Assembly: GCA_013365325.1 (NCBI GenBank)
Contig: JABVXV010000208.1
Span: 1 to 64,000, forward strand
DNA length: 64,000 nt
Direction: 5' to 3'
DNA from: Dipetalonema caudispina
Taxonomy: Eukaryota > Nematoda > Chromadorea > Rhabditida > Onchocercidae
Shown here: positions 25,257 to 38,118 of the stretch, one piece after another
Layout: every line of letters begins with the position of its first letter
Numbering within the stretch: position 1 is the stretch's first letter
The notes under the pieces: generated by a model
The model's database searches: none
Seen by the model: only the letters and a program-made list of their open reading frames with translations
What the model was told of the DNA's origin: nothing
Translations under genes and position numbers: made by a program

Positions 25257-28200
25257 ATGCAGCAGCATCGCCATTCTTTTATTTTTTTCATCATTTATCA
25301 GTTTTGTTCAGGTAAGCATAATACTATGTTATGCTCAAGCATTTTCTGGATTCCTGCCTTTTGTTTTTCCTACCTATCTTCAGATTAGATTTTAGAGATA
25401 GTCAGTTGTAATAGAAGATAATATCGTTGACCTGTAATCTTTAGAAGAAATGGAACTTCTTATAAAAATTTTAAAAATGGGCGATTTAATAATTCGTCAT
25501 AAAATTTTTGAAAAAGATTTGAGGTTCAAAAGGAAATCTTGATGGATGTCAAAAGTAAAGTTTAAATTATTTAACCTCTAAAAGGACCTCAGTTGTATCT
25601 GTTTTCGGATTCCATTTTATTTATTGATATCTTTTACTACTTACTGAAAAACTAGTTATGGTCAAAATTTTTTGGAAAGCAAAAAATGGATAGTAGGAAG
25701 CTGCCACTTTATTTTATCCTCAAAAAACGAAAACGGAGTGAATCAATTTCTAAGGTACATCACTCAGAAACACAAGTTTTAATTTAATCTATATTTCTAG
25801 CAATACTGGTCATCGAAGAAAGGGTAATTTTGAGAATCAGTTGTTCTATTAAGCTCGTAAATTTATTGAAATTAAAATGCCATCATAAAAAGGTTTGCAG
25901 AATTTTCATCATCGCTTAACAAAACGAGAGCTGCAGCAAATTTTCGCTGTATCCCATCACAAAGACGTCCCTGAATACGCGCTGATCGACGTCAATAAGA
26001 AGGAACTCAGTGACGGTACCACGCATTTATTATTCGATGCTTGGAATCAGAAATTTCATGTTGATCTTAAGCCTAATCTCAAATTACTTAGTCCTAACTT
26101 GGTAAGTTATCTTAAAAAGTACCTGTTATGATATAAAACACTTGCTAGAATCATCCTATCTCAGTACCCATCTTTTATTTTACCTCCGTTGTTCAAATCG
26201 TAGAGCAAGAGCCAAAACCAATTGTTTTAAATGGAAAATTACTAAGTTACTTTTTCGTCAAGTGGTTTTTTTGATAAGGCTCATTAACTCTATGAACTTC
26301 ATCTATGAATTTGTTTAGCGATTTATTAAATAACCATTTCCCAGATATCACTGAACGTGAGCGAAAGCGATTGATATTGTTTTTTTTTTTTTAGAACTAA
26401 TTTATGGAACTTAAAAATTAATGGATGATAATTAGAAAATTAATCAAAAATAAGTGGGATTTCTGTCTTTATTGTTTGGAGATAAAAGTAAAGTTCTCAT
26501 ATGGAAAATCTGCATTGTGGATGACGTAATTTTGGACTGGTATAAATTTCGACATTTGATACCAGTATTAGGAAATTTCTATCAAATTCTATTTTGTCCA
26601 ACATGCGAATTTACCAATGAAAATATTTTTAAAGTGTGAATTTCAAAATTGTCTTTGTGAAAAGGGGGTTTAGTACAGGGAAATAGACCAATTTTGATGA
26701 AAAAAGAGATAAATATCAAAGGACCCTGATGGATATGCTTTCTGCTGAGCTGAAACGAGGAAACAATTTCGAAAAGGTTATTTGAAAAAAAAGTGAATAA
26801 GGCAAGGATTTCAAACAATAGTAGTCAATCTGTTATTCATCAATAAATTCAACAACGTGAATAATTAAACCAAAAACTTACTCTTCGAACACTTCTGTCC
26901 ATCATTATTCATATCTGCGCGTTTAATTAATTAGATAAAATTGAGTGACTTCGCGATGAAAAAATTTCGCCAACAAATGAAAATTTCCTTAAACTGCTGC
27001 GTACATCGATTATGGCTCCATTGAAGATAATTTCAGATTTCAGTGGTACGTGACGGCAGAAAAAGTTCGAAAAGTCGAGGATTACCAACACATCTGAAAT
27101 CAGATTGTCACTTCCATGGAAAAGTTCTGTCACATGGCAACGTTTCAGCGGCGATATCCTACTGCGACTGTTTGACAGGCACGATCATCATGGACAATCA
27201 TTTCCTCCTGCTGCAAACAGTTCCGCAACGACTCAGACATGTACATCAGGTATACAGTAATATCCATATCGGCAGTAATTATCTTATGATATTTATTGAA
27301 ATTCTTCAAAATTTATAGTCTGTTAGCTATTACGTTCTTTGAGCAATTATAGTACCAATAAACTTTCAATTAACTTTAATTTTTCATCGACTCTTGATCA
27401 CAAATGTTTAGATGAATCATTTCAGGTCAAACATCACCATATCATATATAAACGAGAAGTGGATTTGCTTTCCAATTCGGACTATACGTTAGAGGAACAA
27501 TTATCAAAACTGAACGAGCAATCGGTCGAGGATGAATTTTGTGACGTCAGTAAGTCGGTTGATGATGCAGCTGGCATGTTCAATAAGACTACTGCTACTG
27601 CTATTATCACAGCCAGAGCTGCTGCAGGTCCGCTTATAAGCTTCATGCTAAATGCTTCCAAGTCAAATTTGAGTCGAATTCTCCGTTTTGATATCGAATG
27701 CCAGAACAAGTTCACTTAATATCGGTCACATGCGTGCATATCGGTCACCTGCTAGCCACTTTGTTGCAGTTCTCACTTTTCTTCTTTTTAATAATTATTG
27801 TTGATCTCAGCAGAATCAATATCGTCCCACTTAAGAGAGTTAATCTCTGTGAATGTTAATCTTTCGTAATGATCCAATGCCTGATTCTAATTATTTCTGA
27901 TGCACGAGTTACAGATATGTTACGTTAGATGATTAGAAATTAGAAATTACTGATAACGTTTATAATTTTCCTATATCAGATTAGAATTTTTAGCAAACAC
28001 AATTCATTCGCTTCTTTTAACTCTCGAAAAGATCATCTTTTTGCACTCGAAACGAATGGCAACATTAAGAGAGCTGTGCATGAAAGGAGCTCTTGAAATT
28101 TATCACTTCCTAATCTGATTGAAATTAGCTTCAAACCAAAGGCATTCTTCTTTCCTGATAGATCTGAATATTTAAGAATTGAAGTTAACTCACATATGTT

Positions 28201-31200
28201 GTTGATAGTTGATAGTTAAATATTAGATCCGGCCTGATATTCCGCATTGACAAGAATTGAATGATCGCTTTTGCATGGCATTAGCATTTGCTACCGCTGT
28301 TCAGTTGAGCGGTTTTTTAAATTTGAAATTGATTACTGTGCGCTACCGCTGTGTGATTGTACAGCAGTACTGTTGTCGTTTAGTTAGCTTCTTTATTTGA
28401 GATCGTTGTGGATAGCCTTCCTGTAACCTTCTAAAATGGGTAGCTTGCAGTTTTTATCGGAAGGTTATGCGTTTGTTGAACAAAAAATGAAACAATGAAT
28501 GGAAACTTACAGCGGAAGGAGCAACATTCAACTACACAATACCTGCAGAGGGTAATCTCGATTCTCTTTTCATCTTTCCACAATTGGATCCGGTAACCTT
28601 GGAAATTGGCCTTTTTTTGGACTCCAAGCTCTATGAGCATTTTCAACGTGAGTACATTGGTGATCCGGAACAGCATTTGGTGGATTTCTCCCTTGCTCTA
28701 ATCAACAATGTCCACGTTCTTTATCAGCAATCATCTATGACCCCAAATCTGGATATCGTCATCGTACGATTTGAATTGTGGAAAAAGCAACCGGTAATGT
28801 TTCCATTTGAAATTAGAGAAATTTGAAGTTATAAAGTTGGAAAGTCGTTCTTAAATTCAGTCGTTTATTAAAATTTGCTAAACTTATTAAAAATACGATA
28901 TGATGGTATAAATGCTAGGATATGAAGCTTTTCCTTGATGCGTATCTTTCCGTGTAGAAAGACAATTTGAAGCGTACATGAAACATAAACATATTACATG
29001 GACTAACAAAAATCATTTCAGTTATTTTTTGGTTTAATTAATCATTCACCCATCCTGCATTTTAGATAGGACTTGATACGTTAGCACATCGCAACGGACA
29101 AGCACAGACACTATTGAATCTGTTCTGTCGCCATCAAGCAATTCTCAATCCTGGAACTGATCTGACTGACCCAGAACATTGGGATCACGGAATTCTTCTT
29201 ACGGGGTTTGTAGTTCCAATTTTTTGAAAGTTTTTTAGACGATGGTCAAATGAAGCTTATTTGATTCCTTCTGTTTTTTAATTTCATGGAACTCATCTGG
29301 ACTTCGAAAAATTTTTACTTCGGCAAGTTGTGAAGCTTTATAAGGGTAATGTAATAATCAAGAAATTTAAATTATATTACTTATAGTTTCAAATTGAAGC
29401 ATTGAAAATAATTTTAAAAATGAAGGATATCATATCTAGAAAATGAAAACAAATTTCAGCTAATTAATCCTTCAAATTGTTCAATTTGCTACAGCTACCT
29501 CAAAATTACATCTATTTTACAATTCACTCAAAAAATTATGCATTTGTTTCAATGTCCTTATCCATTAATCCCTGCTGCATGGAATCTTCATAATGGATAT
29601 CTTAATTGTCCGTGTCCTGACGAACACGAAAAGTACGTCAAGTGAGCTTGGCTTCCTTGAATATTTTTTCCGAATATCTTGTAAAAATTGAAAAATGATT
29701 ACTTCAAGCAGCATCAAGCAATATCAACTTTCATTTATAACACTATTAGAATCCACGTCATCTCCAACATTTTATCTTTTCGTGTTATGTTACTTTAACA
29801 ATAAACAAGACCGATAGAGGAATGATTTTAAAGTATGATGGAAATTTGCAGCAAAAAATTATTATTAAAACATTTTACGTTGGAAATTTCCGAAATTAAT
29901 TTATTTCCGTAAATTTCAACAGTGATTGTATTTACGGAGCTATAAAGTACATTCAGCGCAACAGGTATCCTCTATGATCGTAAGCCAACCACTTGTGGTT
30001 TAGGTTGAAATTAATGATTTCAAACCTCCAATTTTCTATTAATTAATCCTGAAATTAGTTTTTAAGCGACTTATGCATTGATAATAACGATAAGGTTGCA
30101 AGGCAGGAGCAATTCCTTTTGGTTGTTAGAATGGGACCGCGAAAGGGACGTTATCAAATGGTCAGGTGGAGATTTTTCATAAATATATATATGAGAGATA
30201 CTTACAATGGAACAACTGGTATATCTCGGTCGGAGACTGCTCAGTGTACTATGTTAACCTAATTGTTATAATTGATATTAGTAATCTTATGAAAGGTAGA
30301 TTAGAAGTATTTTAAAAATAATAATTCCTACTAGTTGCGAAATTAACTCTGAATATGTTGCAGGTATGATATCTATCATACAACGACCTCGGTTGCAGGC
30401 GTTGCACCTGTCGCACGAATGTGTGATCAGATATTCGCATGCAGTTTGGTGGAAGGAATGCATCTTGGCCGATCATTTGTTTTGGCTCATGAAATGGGGC
30501 ACAAGTTTGTTCACAATATAGTTCATATGCTACAGAAAATGGAGCAATCTTTCCGATATTGGGGTGTGTTGGGTTTGAAATAAAGGGAATTGAACGGAAA
30601 TTCAGAACAAAGATTTTGACACACTTTTGGAAGGAAACAGTAGTTATTACATTCTAGCATGGGCATGGTACATGATGGGATTCAGAATCAGTGTGGCCGA
30701 AGTTGTTGCTTGATGTCAGCAGTAAATGGAGCTGGCAAAACTACGTGGAGCGAATGTTCAGTGCGTGAATTCAATGCATTCTTATTACAGTTGGAGTAAG
30801 TCCGAATCCATTAACTTCCCAATTATTTCTTAAATTCAGTTTCAAAAAATTTCGAAACTTCAATTAAGAATGTTATTAGAATTGTATGACCAGTGTTACA
30901 TAAGTTTGATAATTGTTGATGTTTTGATTACAGCGAGAGTGGTCGTGGTAATTGTTTGCGTGACGGATCAGAAGGACTTTTGATTTATAATCATATGAAG
31001 GATAGCCGTCTACCTGGACAGCGCTTTACAGCTGACCAACAATGTTCTTATTTCTGGGGCAGAGGTTTTGAAGTTGAAATACCTAAAGGAAAGACAATGG
31101 ATGTTCGATTTTCTTTACACTTTCATAGTTAAAATAATTTTTATTGGAGATTGAAACAGCGAGATTTGTTTCGACTGTTTTTACCTTTTTTCTGAAAACG

Positions 31201-34200
31201 ACATTTGCTCTCGGACCTGATTCACATACACAAACTTCCTTCTCATTCTCGCTAAAATAAAAATATGGCAGTTTTTAGTATAAAACTTAACATTGTAAAC
31301 TGATTCCTTACCATTTTAGGATATTTGTCGCATATTATGGTGTGGAAATAATGGTTCGACAATATCAACAGCTCATCCAGCGTTAGAAGGAAGTTGGTGT
31401 GGCAGTAATAAGGTGGTGACTATTACATTAATTTCGATTAACTAATAAGTTTGCTGTGAAAGATCGATTTTTAAAGTTGCCGAAATAATAAATGCTGTGA
31501 AAGATCGATTTTCAAAGTTGCCGAAATAATAAATGCTGTGAAATGCTGAATTTTCCTTGTTGCTGAAACTGTAACTGAATATTTTTCTTGTTTCTTTGAT
31601 TCCTTTTTGTCGTCGATATCTCCATTTTTTGAAATGCAGCAAATGGAGCATAACGAGATCCTGCTTTACAATATCTATGGTTGAACACTTCCATAGACAT
31701 GATCCATCAGTTTTTCAACAGTGTTATATATAGTAGAGATTGTTGGGTATTGCAGTTCTGCATTGAAGGGCAATGTCGGCAATGGCCACAACGGACAGCT
31801 CCAGCCAAGGTAGATGGTGGTTGGACTGAATGGAGTAGTAAGGAAAAACGATGTCCGATCAGTCAATGCCAAATAACGGACAGTATCCAAATTAAGAGTC
31901 AGATGCGAACATGTACCAAACCTGCGTTAGTTTCCAGAAATCACTGAAGATGGCTTACTCACCTACTTACCTTTAATGACTTGAAATTTCAGTCTTTTCT
32001 CAGTCTTACTTCCACGTTACATATCAGTTCCAAATGCTATTCATTCGGAAATGACGTATAACGTGGGAACAAGAGCGATATTGGCATATTTAATTTTTGT
32101 AAGGTAAAGATAACAGATAGGACTTCAGAAATTTTGATTTTTTCCTCTTTTGTTTTTTGTTTATCTCAGTTCGCTCTTTTTTTTTTATTTTGAAGTTATT
32201 TTTTAGGCCTAACAATGGTGGTAGGAAATGTATAGGCTCCAATTTGCGTGGTCTAATTTGTGGTGGTGTGAAATCAAGCTGCGAAGCGATGACACTGCTA
32301 GAGTATGGTACTAAGTTATGCATGGCAATAAAAAATGATCAAGAAAAGCCGGACCGGCAACTTACCGGTGCTACATTCCTTCGTTAGTTTTTCAAAAGTT
32401 TCAAACATATGGATTCTGTTTCAAATTGTTATAATTTTTTGAACTGAATCGAACTCTGAATAAAGTATTCTTTTACTTCTTTTGTTCTGTGCTCGTGCCG
32501 ATTGTTTGATTTTATTCTGTCGGTGCATCGTTTTATAACTTCATCATTTTACAGACAGTACACAACCGTGCAAGATCTGGTGTCATTTGATTGATTCGGA
32601 ATTGATCCGAAACAAGGGCTATTATCCAGATGGTACACCCTGCGGGCCTAGACAATTTTGTGTTGGAGGACAATGCTTGGTGAGTTAGTGATTCCTATTC
32701 CGAATTGGTAAACTTCTTTGATACAACTATTCTCTCGATCGTTGCAAAAGAAAACTAGAAAGATCTTAGTTGCAGAAACTAATGTGTAATAATAAAGCTG
32801 TGGTTGGAAGCAAGGAAGACTGTCCTACAGTTTTCGATAATGATACTCAGGAATGGAGTGGATGGACTGAGTGGTCCGAATGCTCAATTTCTTGTGGTTC
32901 CGATGGAAAACAGCAACGGACGCGAATCTGTCAGTCGGTAGGACTTTTGTTGGAAGTTTACTGTATCTTTAGATTTCTTTAGAAATATGAATGGAAGATT
33001 CATAGTAGGTTGAAGAGCATAATCTGACCTGATCAGAGAATTCTTTCATCTAAGAGAATTTGTTTGTGATAACATTGCAGCAGAAATGTGCAGGTGAATC
33101 AGTGGATTCCCGATCATGTATTCCTGAAATACCGCTTTGTCGAGAGCACAAAGAATGGGATGGATGCAATGTGAGCTGTGATGATAGGGTGCAGAACAGA
33201 ACACAGATTTGTATAAAAGGACAGAATTGTTCTAATGTTGTTAAAGAAGGGTTCGATTGCAGCAAGGTGACATTCAATGAGAGTTAGTTGTTTATGCTCT
33301 TCATTTCTTTGTCAACGGTTAGCTCGATCGCAGCAATTTCAGGATAACTGTCCTGCGTGGCATGAGTGGGAATTGTGGTCTTCATGCAGTACAACTTGTG
33401 GTAGTGGACAGCGGAGCAGGAAGCGTCAGTGCAATCTGCTGAATCGATGTGAAGGCGAAGGCACCCAAATTGAACCTTGTGAAACTAAGGTTAAAATGTT
33501 TTATTTTCCAATCCACTACATTTTTAATTTCCATTCTGTTCATATCATACATATCTATGGACACTTCAATACATACTTTGAAATTCCTTTTGTTTAATCC
33601 GTAACTTTTCAATTCAATAAGGATCGTGTTTCAGAAATGTGTAATGGAAATATGGGGTGATTGGTTACCTTGTTCGGCATCATGTGGATTAGGTTTTCAG
33701 TTACGTGAGCGTTTATGTGATGGGGCATTATGTGCTAGTGGACAAAAGCAAGCTAGAACGTGTAATGAGAAAGTTGGTTCATTTAATTGATTACATCATG
33801 TCAGTTACGTGAAAATTGATTGCATAGTAAAACTTTTGACATAAATTGAAGTGAAATGATTAATTAATTAGATCTTAGACTGTGAAAGGCCAGATATTTC
33901 AGTTTTAATATTCACCATTAAAACATGTTTCGTCACTACACTTAATTAGCTTAGCAAATTTCAGCCCATTGGCAAATTGCAGGGCTGTAATAATGATGAA
34001 GCATTGCTGCAACTGTGGAGCGACTGGTCCGATTGGCTGCCCTGTTCCGCTTCCTGTGGTGAAGGTATACAAATCAGAGTCCGGAAATGTATTACGGGTT
34101 CGTCCTTTCGATAATAAAGGCATACAAATCAGAAGAAAGGTACATGGCGTAGTTGACCTGTCCCTCTGGTCACACTTGAGTAATTTTGGCAGGATCGTCT

Positions 34201-35212
34201 TGATGGCGTGAACTATTGATGAGATTCTTTTGTTAAATGGATTTGTCTTTGATGTAAGCTGTTAAGGAGCAAATTCATCTTTGAAATGCTGATTGCATGA
34301 ACTAACCTATCTTTGCGTGAAGAAAGGTAAAGTCTTTGCAGGGAATTGTCCAAAATTGGATTCAGCAATTGATCAGCGACGTTGTGTTATACGCCCATGT
34401 CCTGAATGGACTTCATGGAGTGATTGGAGTGATTGTTTAACTTGTGAACATAAGGAAGTACGACATCGTGAACGACATTGCCGAATAGGCCTTATACGAG
34501 CTGGTGATGACGAATATGAATGTCCTGGTACATTAGCCTTTTTTCAATTGAATGGGAAAAGTGAAAGTAGTATGACGAAGAATACGTATCTGCTAACAAC
34601 ACATAGATATATGCTTAGTGATTCCTACAATTTAGAATTGCTCGCTAAAGTATGATTAACAGTTGAAATTTAATAATACGTAGGTAGCATCAAACGTGTA
34701 ATGTTGTACTACTCTTTCTGACATTCGTAGCTTTAGGTGGAGCAAATGAAGTGGAAACTTGTGATGTTTCATGTGAAATATCGAGCGATAGGAAATCGCA
34801 TCGTAAAGTATCATCAGATGATATTATGGAAGTAATTAATCCGGAAGCGAAATTAATGACTATGTGGAATGAGTGGCAAGATTGGCAACCATGTTCACGC
34901 ACCTGTGGTGTGGGTACTCGAATAAGGTGTTCTTGAGCATTTTACATTTTTAGTAGATTTTACTTTTGCATTCCTTCACTATTTGCTTGTTTCTTTCTTT
35001 AGCTCTTCCCATATATTACCTGTACTTCAATGGAGTCCTACTTGAACTTGCTAATAATGGTTCTAATTGAGTGATACTATCAAATCAGGAAATAAACTTC
35101 TTTCAGGAAACGCACTTGTCGAAGCGGTATTAACTGCACAGAAGGAGAACCAATTTTAGATGTTCAATTGTGCAGTGGCAACCTATGTGGTACTTCCGGT
35201 GAATTATCTTAG
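25257..35212 (+). CDS. ADAMTS-family secreted zinc metalloprotease with eight TSP1 repeats
   Basis: A secreted enzyme that cleaves extracellular-matrix proteins. Exons: 25257-25311 (signal peptide), 25801-25823, 25901-26101, 27037-27249, 27426-27627 (propeptide), 28513-28793, 29066-29205, 30364-30504, 30658-30795 (catalytic), 30934-31102, 31320-31412, 31756-31925, 32207-32367, 32555-32679, 32776-32937, 33081-33266, 33343-33489, 33635-33772, 33983-34097, 34342-34527, 34731-34926 and 35107-35212. Most joins were checked for phase. The propeptide shows the ADAMTS pattern DCHFHG...[12 protein letters not shown]. The catalytic site reads HEMGHNMGMVHD, with the intron splitting the Asn codon, and a Met-turn follows (CCLMSAV), so all zinc ligands are present. 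A disintegrin-like segment, first TSP1, cysteine-rich segment ([10 protein letters not shown]...FCVGGQC) and seven more TSP1 modules follow. A long spacer domain is not apparent. C. elegans ADT-1, ADT-2 or GON-1 are possible relatives; orthology is undecided. Confidence 0.94.
31453..31548. repeat. 41-bp tandem duplication in ADAMTS intron
   Basis: Two almost identical 41-bp units (31453-31493 and 31494-31534, one mismatch) begin GCTGTGAAAGATCGATTTT. A third copy breaks down after a few bases. The repeat lies in the intron between 31412 and 31756 and has no coding consequence. Confidence 0.9.
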
Positions 35213-36018
35213 TTATTTCATGAGAAATTTTTGCTAAAAGAAGTTGGGTCACAACAAGGAAATTCAATTCTATAAGAAAGTGACAACTTCAAGTAAAATT
35301 GTATTGAATTCGTTTATTGTTCTAATAAAGAGTAAATAAACTTTTAAGATGTTGTGAGTATATGGCAAGAAAAGACCCAATGTTAGAGGCTCTGAAATCA
35401 TACCTAAATTTCTTCCCAACTTCACTTTATGATAATTATGCTGCTATTCTGAGTGAAATTCTGTCTCATTTTCATCATAAGTTTTACTTTAGAAGCTCAA
35501 CTTTCCCAGAGGATTTTCCGAATGAAATAAGTGTATCTTAAATTTAATTCAGTCAGCTAATTACTAGCGGTACAAGGATGCAAGGTTTTTATCAGTATTA
35601 AAGAGATGAAAGTTTAGAAGTTGAAGAGTAAAGATGTAGTTTAAGTGTGGTTGATAATAGCTTGTCGGAGAATGCAATAAATTCCTATCAACAATGACGA
35701 TTTTATACATTTCAAACTTCAAGTCTAGCATTTTCTGCGAGCATTTCAAGAATCAATAAGCTCTTATAACATACTGAAAGAATTATAACAAGCAATGATT
35801 TAATATGGAATGGAAGCTTAGATGAAGACTTATGCTGGAAGCTTTGGGAATTCACTGACATATCATATCAATGAATTCTGATCACATCATCTACATATCA
35901 AATCGGATACCTTTGAGTTTGTATTGAAATTCTTAAAAGAAAGCTATAGTGGCATCTTGATATTTGTTAGGTTTTGATAATTTAGCGTGGTACCATTTTG
36001 CTTGTTGATACAGGCAGT

Positions 36019-36195
36019 AGTGATTGGAGCTTATGATCAGACTGATCATCTTGTTCTGCCCTTTGTGACGAAAGCCTGCAAGTCAGATTCAGAAAATGCA
36101 AGGCACCTTTCATATTCTTTTGCAGTGGAACATTTGTGGATGAGCGATCATGTAATAATGCACCCTGCTCGGATGCCTTATCGAGAATTACAAGC
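36019..36195 (+). pseudogene. Decayed TSP1 exon with two Trp-to-stop changes
   Basis: Reading from 36019, the frame gives a thrombospondin type 1 repeat: SDWSL-stop-SD-stop, then SSCSALCDESLQVRFRKC, and later CSGTFVDERSCNNAPC. Both stops (TGA at 36034-36036 and 36043-36045) sit where the family has tryptophan (TGG), each explained by one G-to-A change. All six cysteines survive. The segment lies about 800 bp after the present ADAMTS stop and on the same strand, so it is most simply an abandoned exon of that gene's TSP1 array. Confidence 0.82.
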
Positions 36196-36459
36196 TCTTC
36201 ATTTTCTGATAAATCCTTGTTAAACAGAAGTAATTCTGAAAAGCCTTGAGGTCAGCAACAGTTAACTGGAAAGTGTATTTCTTGGCCCACGGTTGTGGAC
36301 GAAAGTGATATTTGGTATTAGTTTGGTAAAGGATTTTTATATTTCAAGAAAACAATTGGCCATCCTTTTTCAGAGGTTTAAATGGAAAATATTGACACTT
36401 TTGTTTTCGAAAATAATGAAAAACCGAGCTACACCTTTGTAATTGCAGTGCCTAAATGA

Positions 36460-36830
36460 AGCGAATGGAGTGGATGGTCACGTTCTAGCCACTTATCGAT
36501 GATGACGATTTTGCCAAATTGTGGAATCATCACTGAAAGGCTTCCAACTGGAGTGAGTGGAACTTATGTTCAAGCAGTTGTGATATTACTGGCAATCAGA
36601 TCCAAAACAGAATCCAGTACCTTCTAATGGGTTTCATATCTTTGCTATTTCTACAATCAATTTGTCCGCATAACATAAATAATATCAGAGGTTCATACTG
36701 TACTAGTTCTTGCATGATCAACGGTTTGAGTACCAGAAGATCTTACATTGGCACGCCAATTAACAGAGAATGGGCATCATGGACTGCATGATTACAATGC
36801 TCTGATCCTGTATTCGGTTCGAAAAAGTTT
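36460..36830 (+). pseudogene. Decayed TSP1 remnants (two or more modules)
   Basis: Three pieces of TSP1-type sequence occur in order: SEWSGWS at 36460-36480; NWSEWNLCSSSCDITGNQIQ at 36546-36605; and REWASWTA-stop-LQCSD near 36765-36806. In the last, TGA at 36789-36791 occupies the third tryptophan position. The pieces are in different frames or too close together to be intact modules. Together they indicate further lost TSP1 exons of the upstream ADAMTS gene. Confidence 0.65.
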
Positions 36831-37296
36831 ACATGGAATTTAGATAGTTTATTGTTAAAGTAACTGTTTGATGACATGTGATGCAACAGATCTTAACTTT
36901 ATTTGAGGGTACCTCTAGTAATTCAATTAATTGATAAGGAAAATTCCACCGTTCAATAATTATCATTCTATCCGCAGAGAAATCACCACCAACAAGTTGC
37001 ATCGACAAAAACCACTACCAATTCCTTTTTCAGATTTTACTCAAATCCTTGTTCATTGAAAAGTGGCTTGCTGTGCCTTGACTCAGATTTTGTAATGATA
37101 CGTTGCACTGCTTTCAGTGTAGGTTTATCGTCGAGTGTAAATATAGTATCCAAAGCTTTCTGAAGACATCACCACCTTTTATCGTCTGTTCTCATTTGAA
37201 TCGTTCAAAATAGAACAAATCAGAGCAAAGCTAAAATATATGCTACTTGCAATGATTTGGAAGCGATTTAAAAAATTGTATCCTTTTTCTTATAGG

Positions 37297-37396
37297 AAGA
37301 TGTTTCTCATTATAATATGAGTGATTATGATAGTGTCGCAAGTGATATGATGGATGATTATATACAAGTTTATTCGAATGGTGAAGATTTACCGGG
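37297..37396 (+). pseudogene. Acidic exon-like segment among decayed TSP1 exons
   Basis: An open segment between an acceptor (cttatag) and a GT donor encodes an acidic, Asp/Tyr/Ser-rich peptide (MSDYDSVASDMMDDYIQVYS). It has no stop or frameshift. Its position between decayed TSP1 remnants suggests a former inter-module linker of the ADAMTS gene that has not yet broken. It could still be used in an alternative transcript. Confidence 0.4.
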
Positions 37397-37648
37397 TATT
37401 ATCTTATTATATGCAAATTCGTAAAGTACAGCTTGGGTAACAAATTGCATGTAAAATGCAATATTAACATTAATTTGTGAATATGCGCATAAATAAACAA
37501 ATTAAACGTTTACATAAAAGATTTCCGCAGAAAGGGCACATTTTTAAGATTGCTTAAAAGTAGCTAAACATCATCTAACAACTGTTGCTCACACTACGCT
37601 TGCGGGAATCACGTTAACGTTATTTGCATGCTCTCTTGATGGATGCAC

Positions 37649-37800
37649 TTTAGAGCGCAAAATAGAGTGTGGAATGCATGGTCAACTTTCACCTCTACAT
37701 GTGGCTTCGCGCACCAATCACTCAACGACATTGTGGAATGCGATTTCCTCGAGGTGCCGGTAAGCCGTGCATTGCAACTCGCAGGCTTATACATTCGGTA
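37649..37800 (+). pseudogene. Decayed TSP1 exon with a single-base frameshift
   Basis: The first half reads VWNAWSTFTSTCGFAHQ (from 37667), the N-terminal half of a TSP1 repeat in which one usual cysteine is Phe. From about 37720 the match continues in another frame as TQRHCGMRFPRGAGKPC. Loss of one base after about 37719 explains the switch. It is another dead module downstream of the live ADAMTS stop. Confidence 0.75.
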
Positions 37801-38019
37801 TGATTAACAGGAAAAGATTTTGATATTAAACAATGAATAGAGGGATGATGCAATATGAAAAGTTTTAATCTATCTAAACAGATAAGGGCTAAATGGTATA
37901 TCTTTAACTATATCTCATTTTACCTATTTTCGACAGTCTATTTTTGAAAAAGATACAATGGCACAATCCTCCGAAATTGGTCCATCAGTTATTTGTTTCT
38001 GGACATATACATGATCGAA

Positions 38020-38118
38020 GCTAACCGATAGTGGTTATGCATGCTTCGGACGTTCCTTCGAAGCCAAAGCATGCGAATTGGAACTTTCAAAAAAGAATTG
38101 TCCGAATATAGTTCGAAA
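38020..38118 (+). pseudogene. Possible C-terminal half of a further decayed TSP1 module
   Basis: An open stretch encodes ACFGRSFEAKACEL followed by KKNCPN, which fits the spacing of the last cysteines of a TSP1 repeat. No matching N-terminal half is seen immediately upstream. The call leans on its position after the other decayed modules. Confidence 0.4.
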
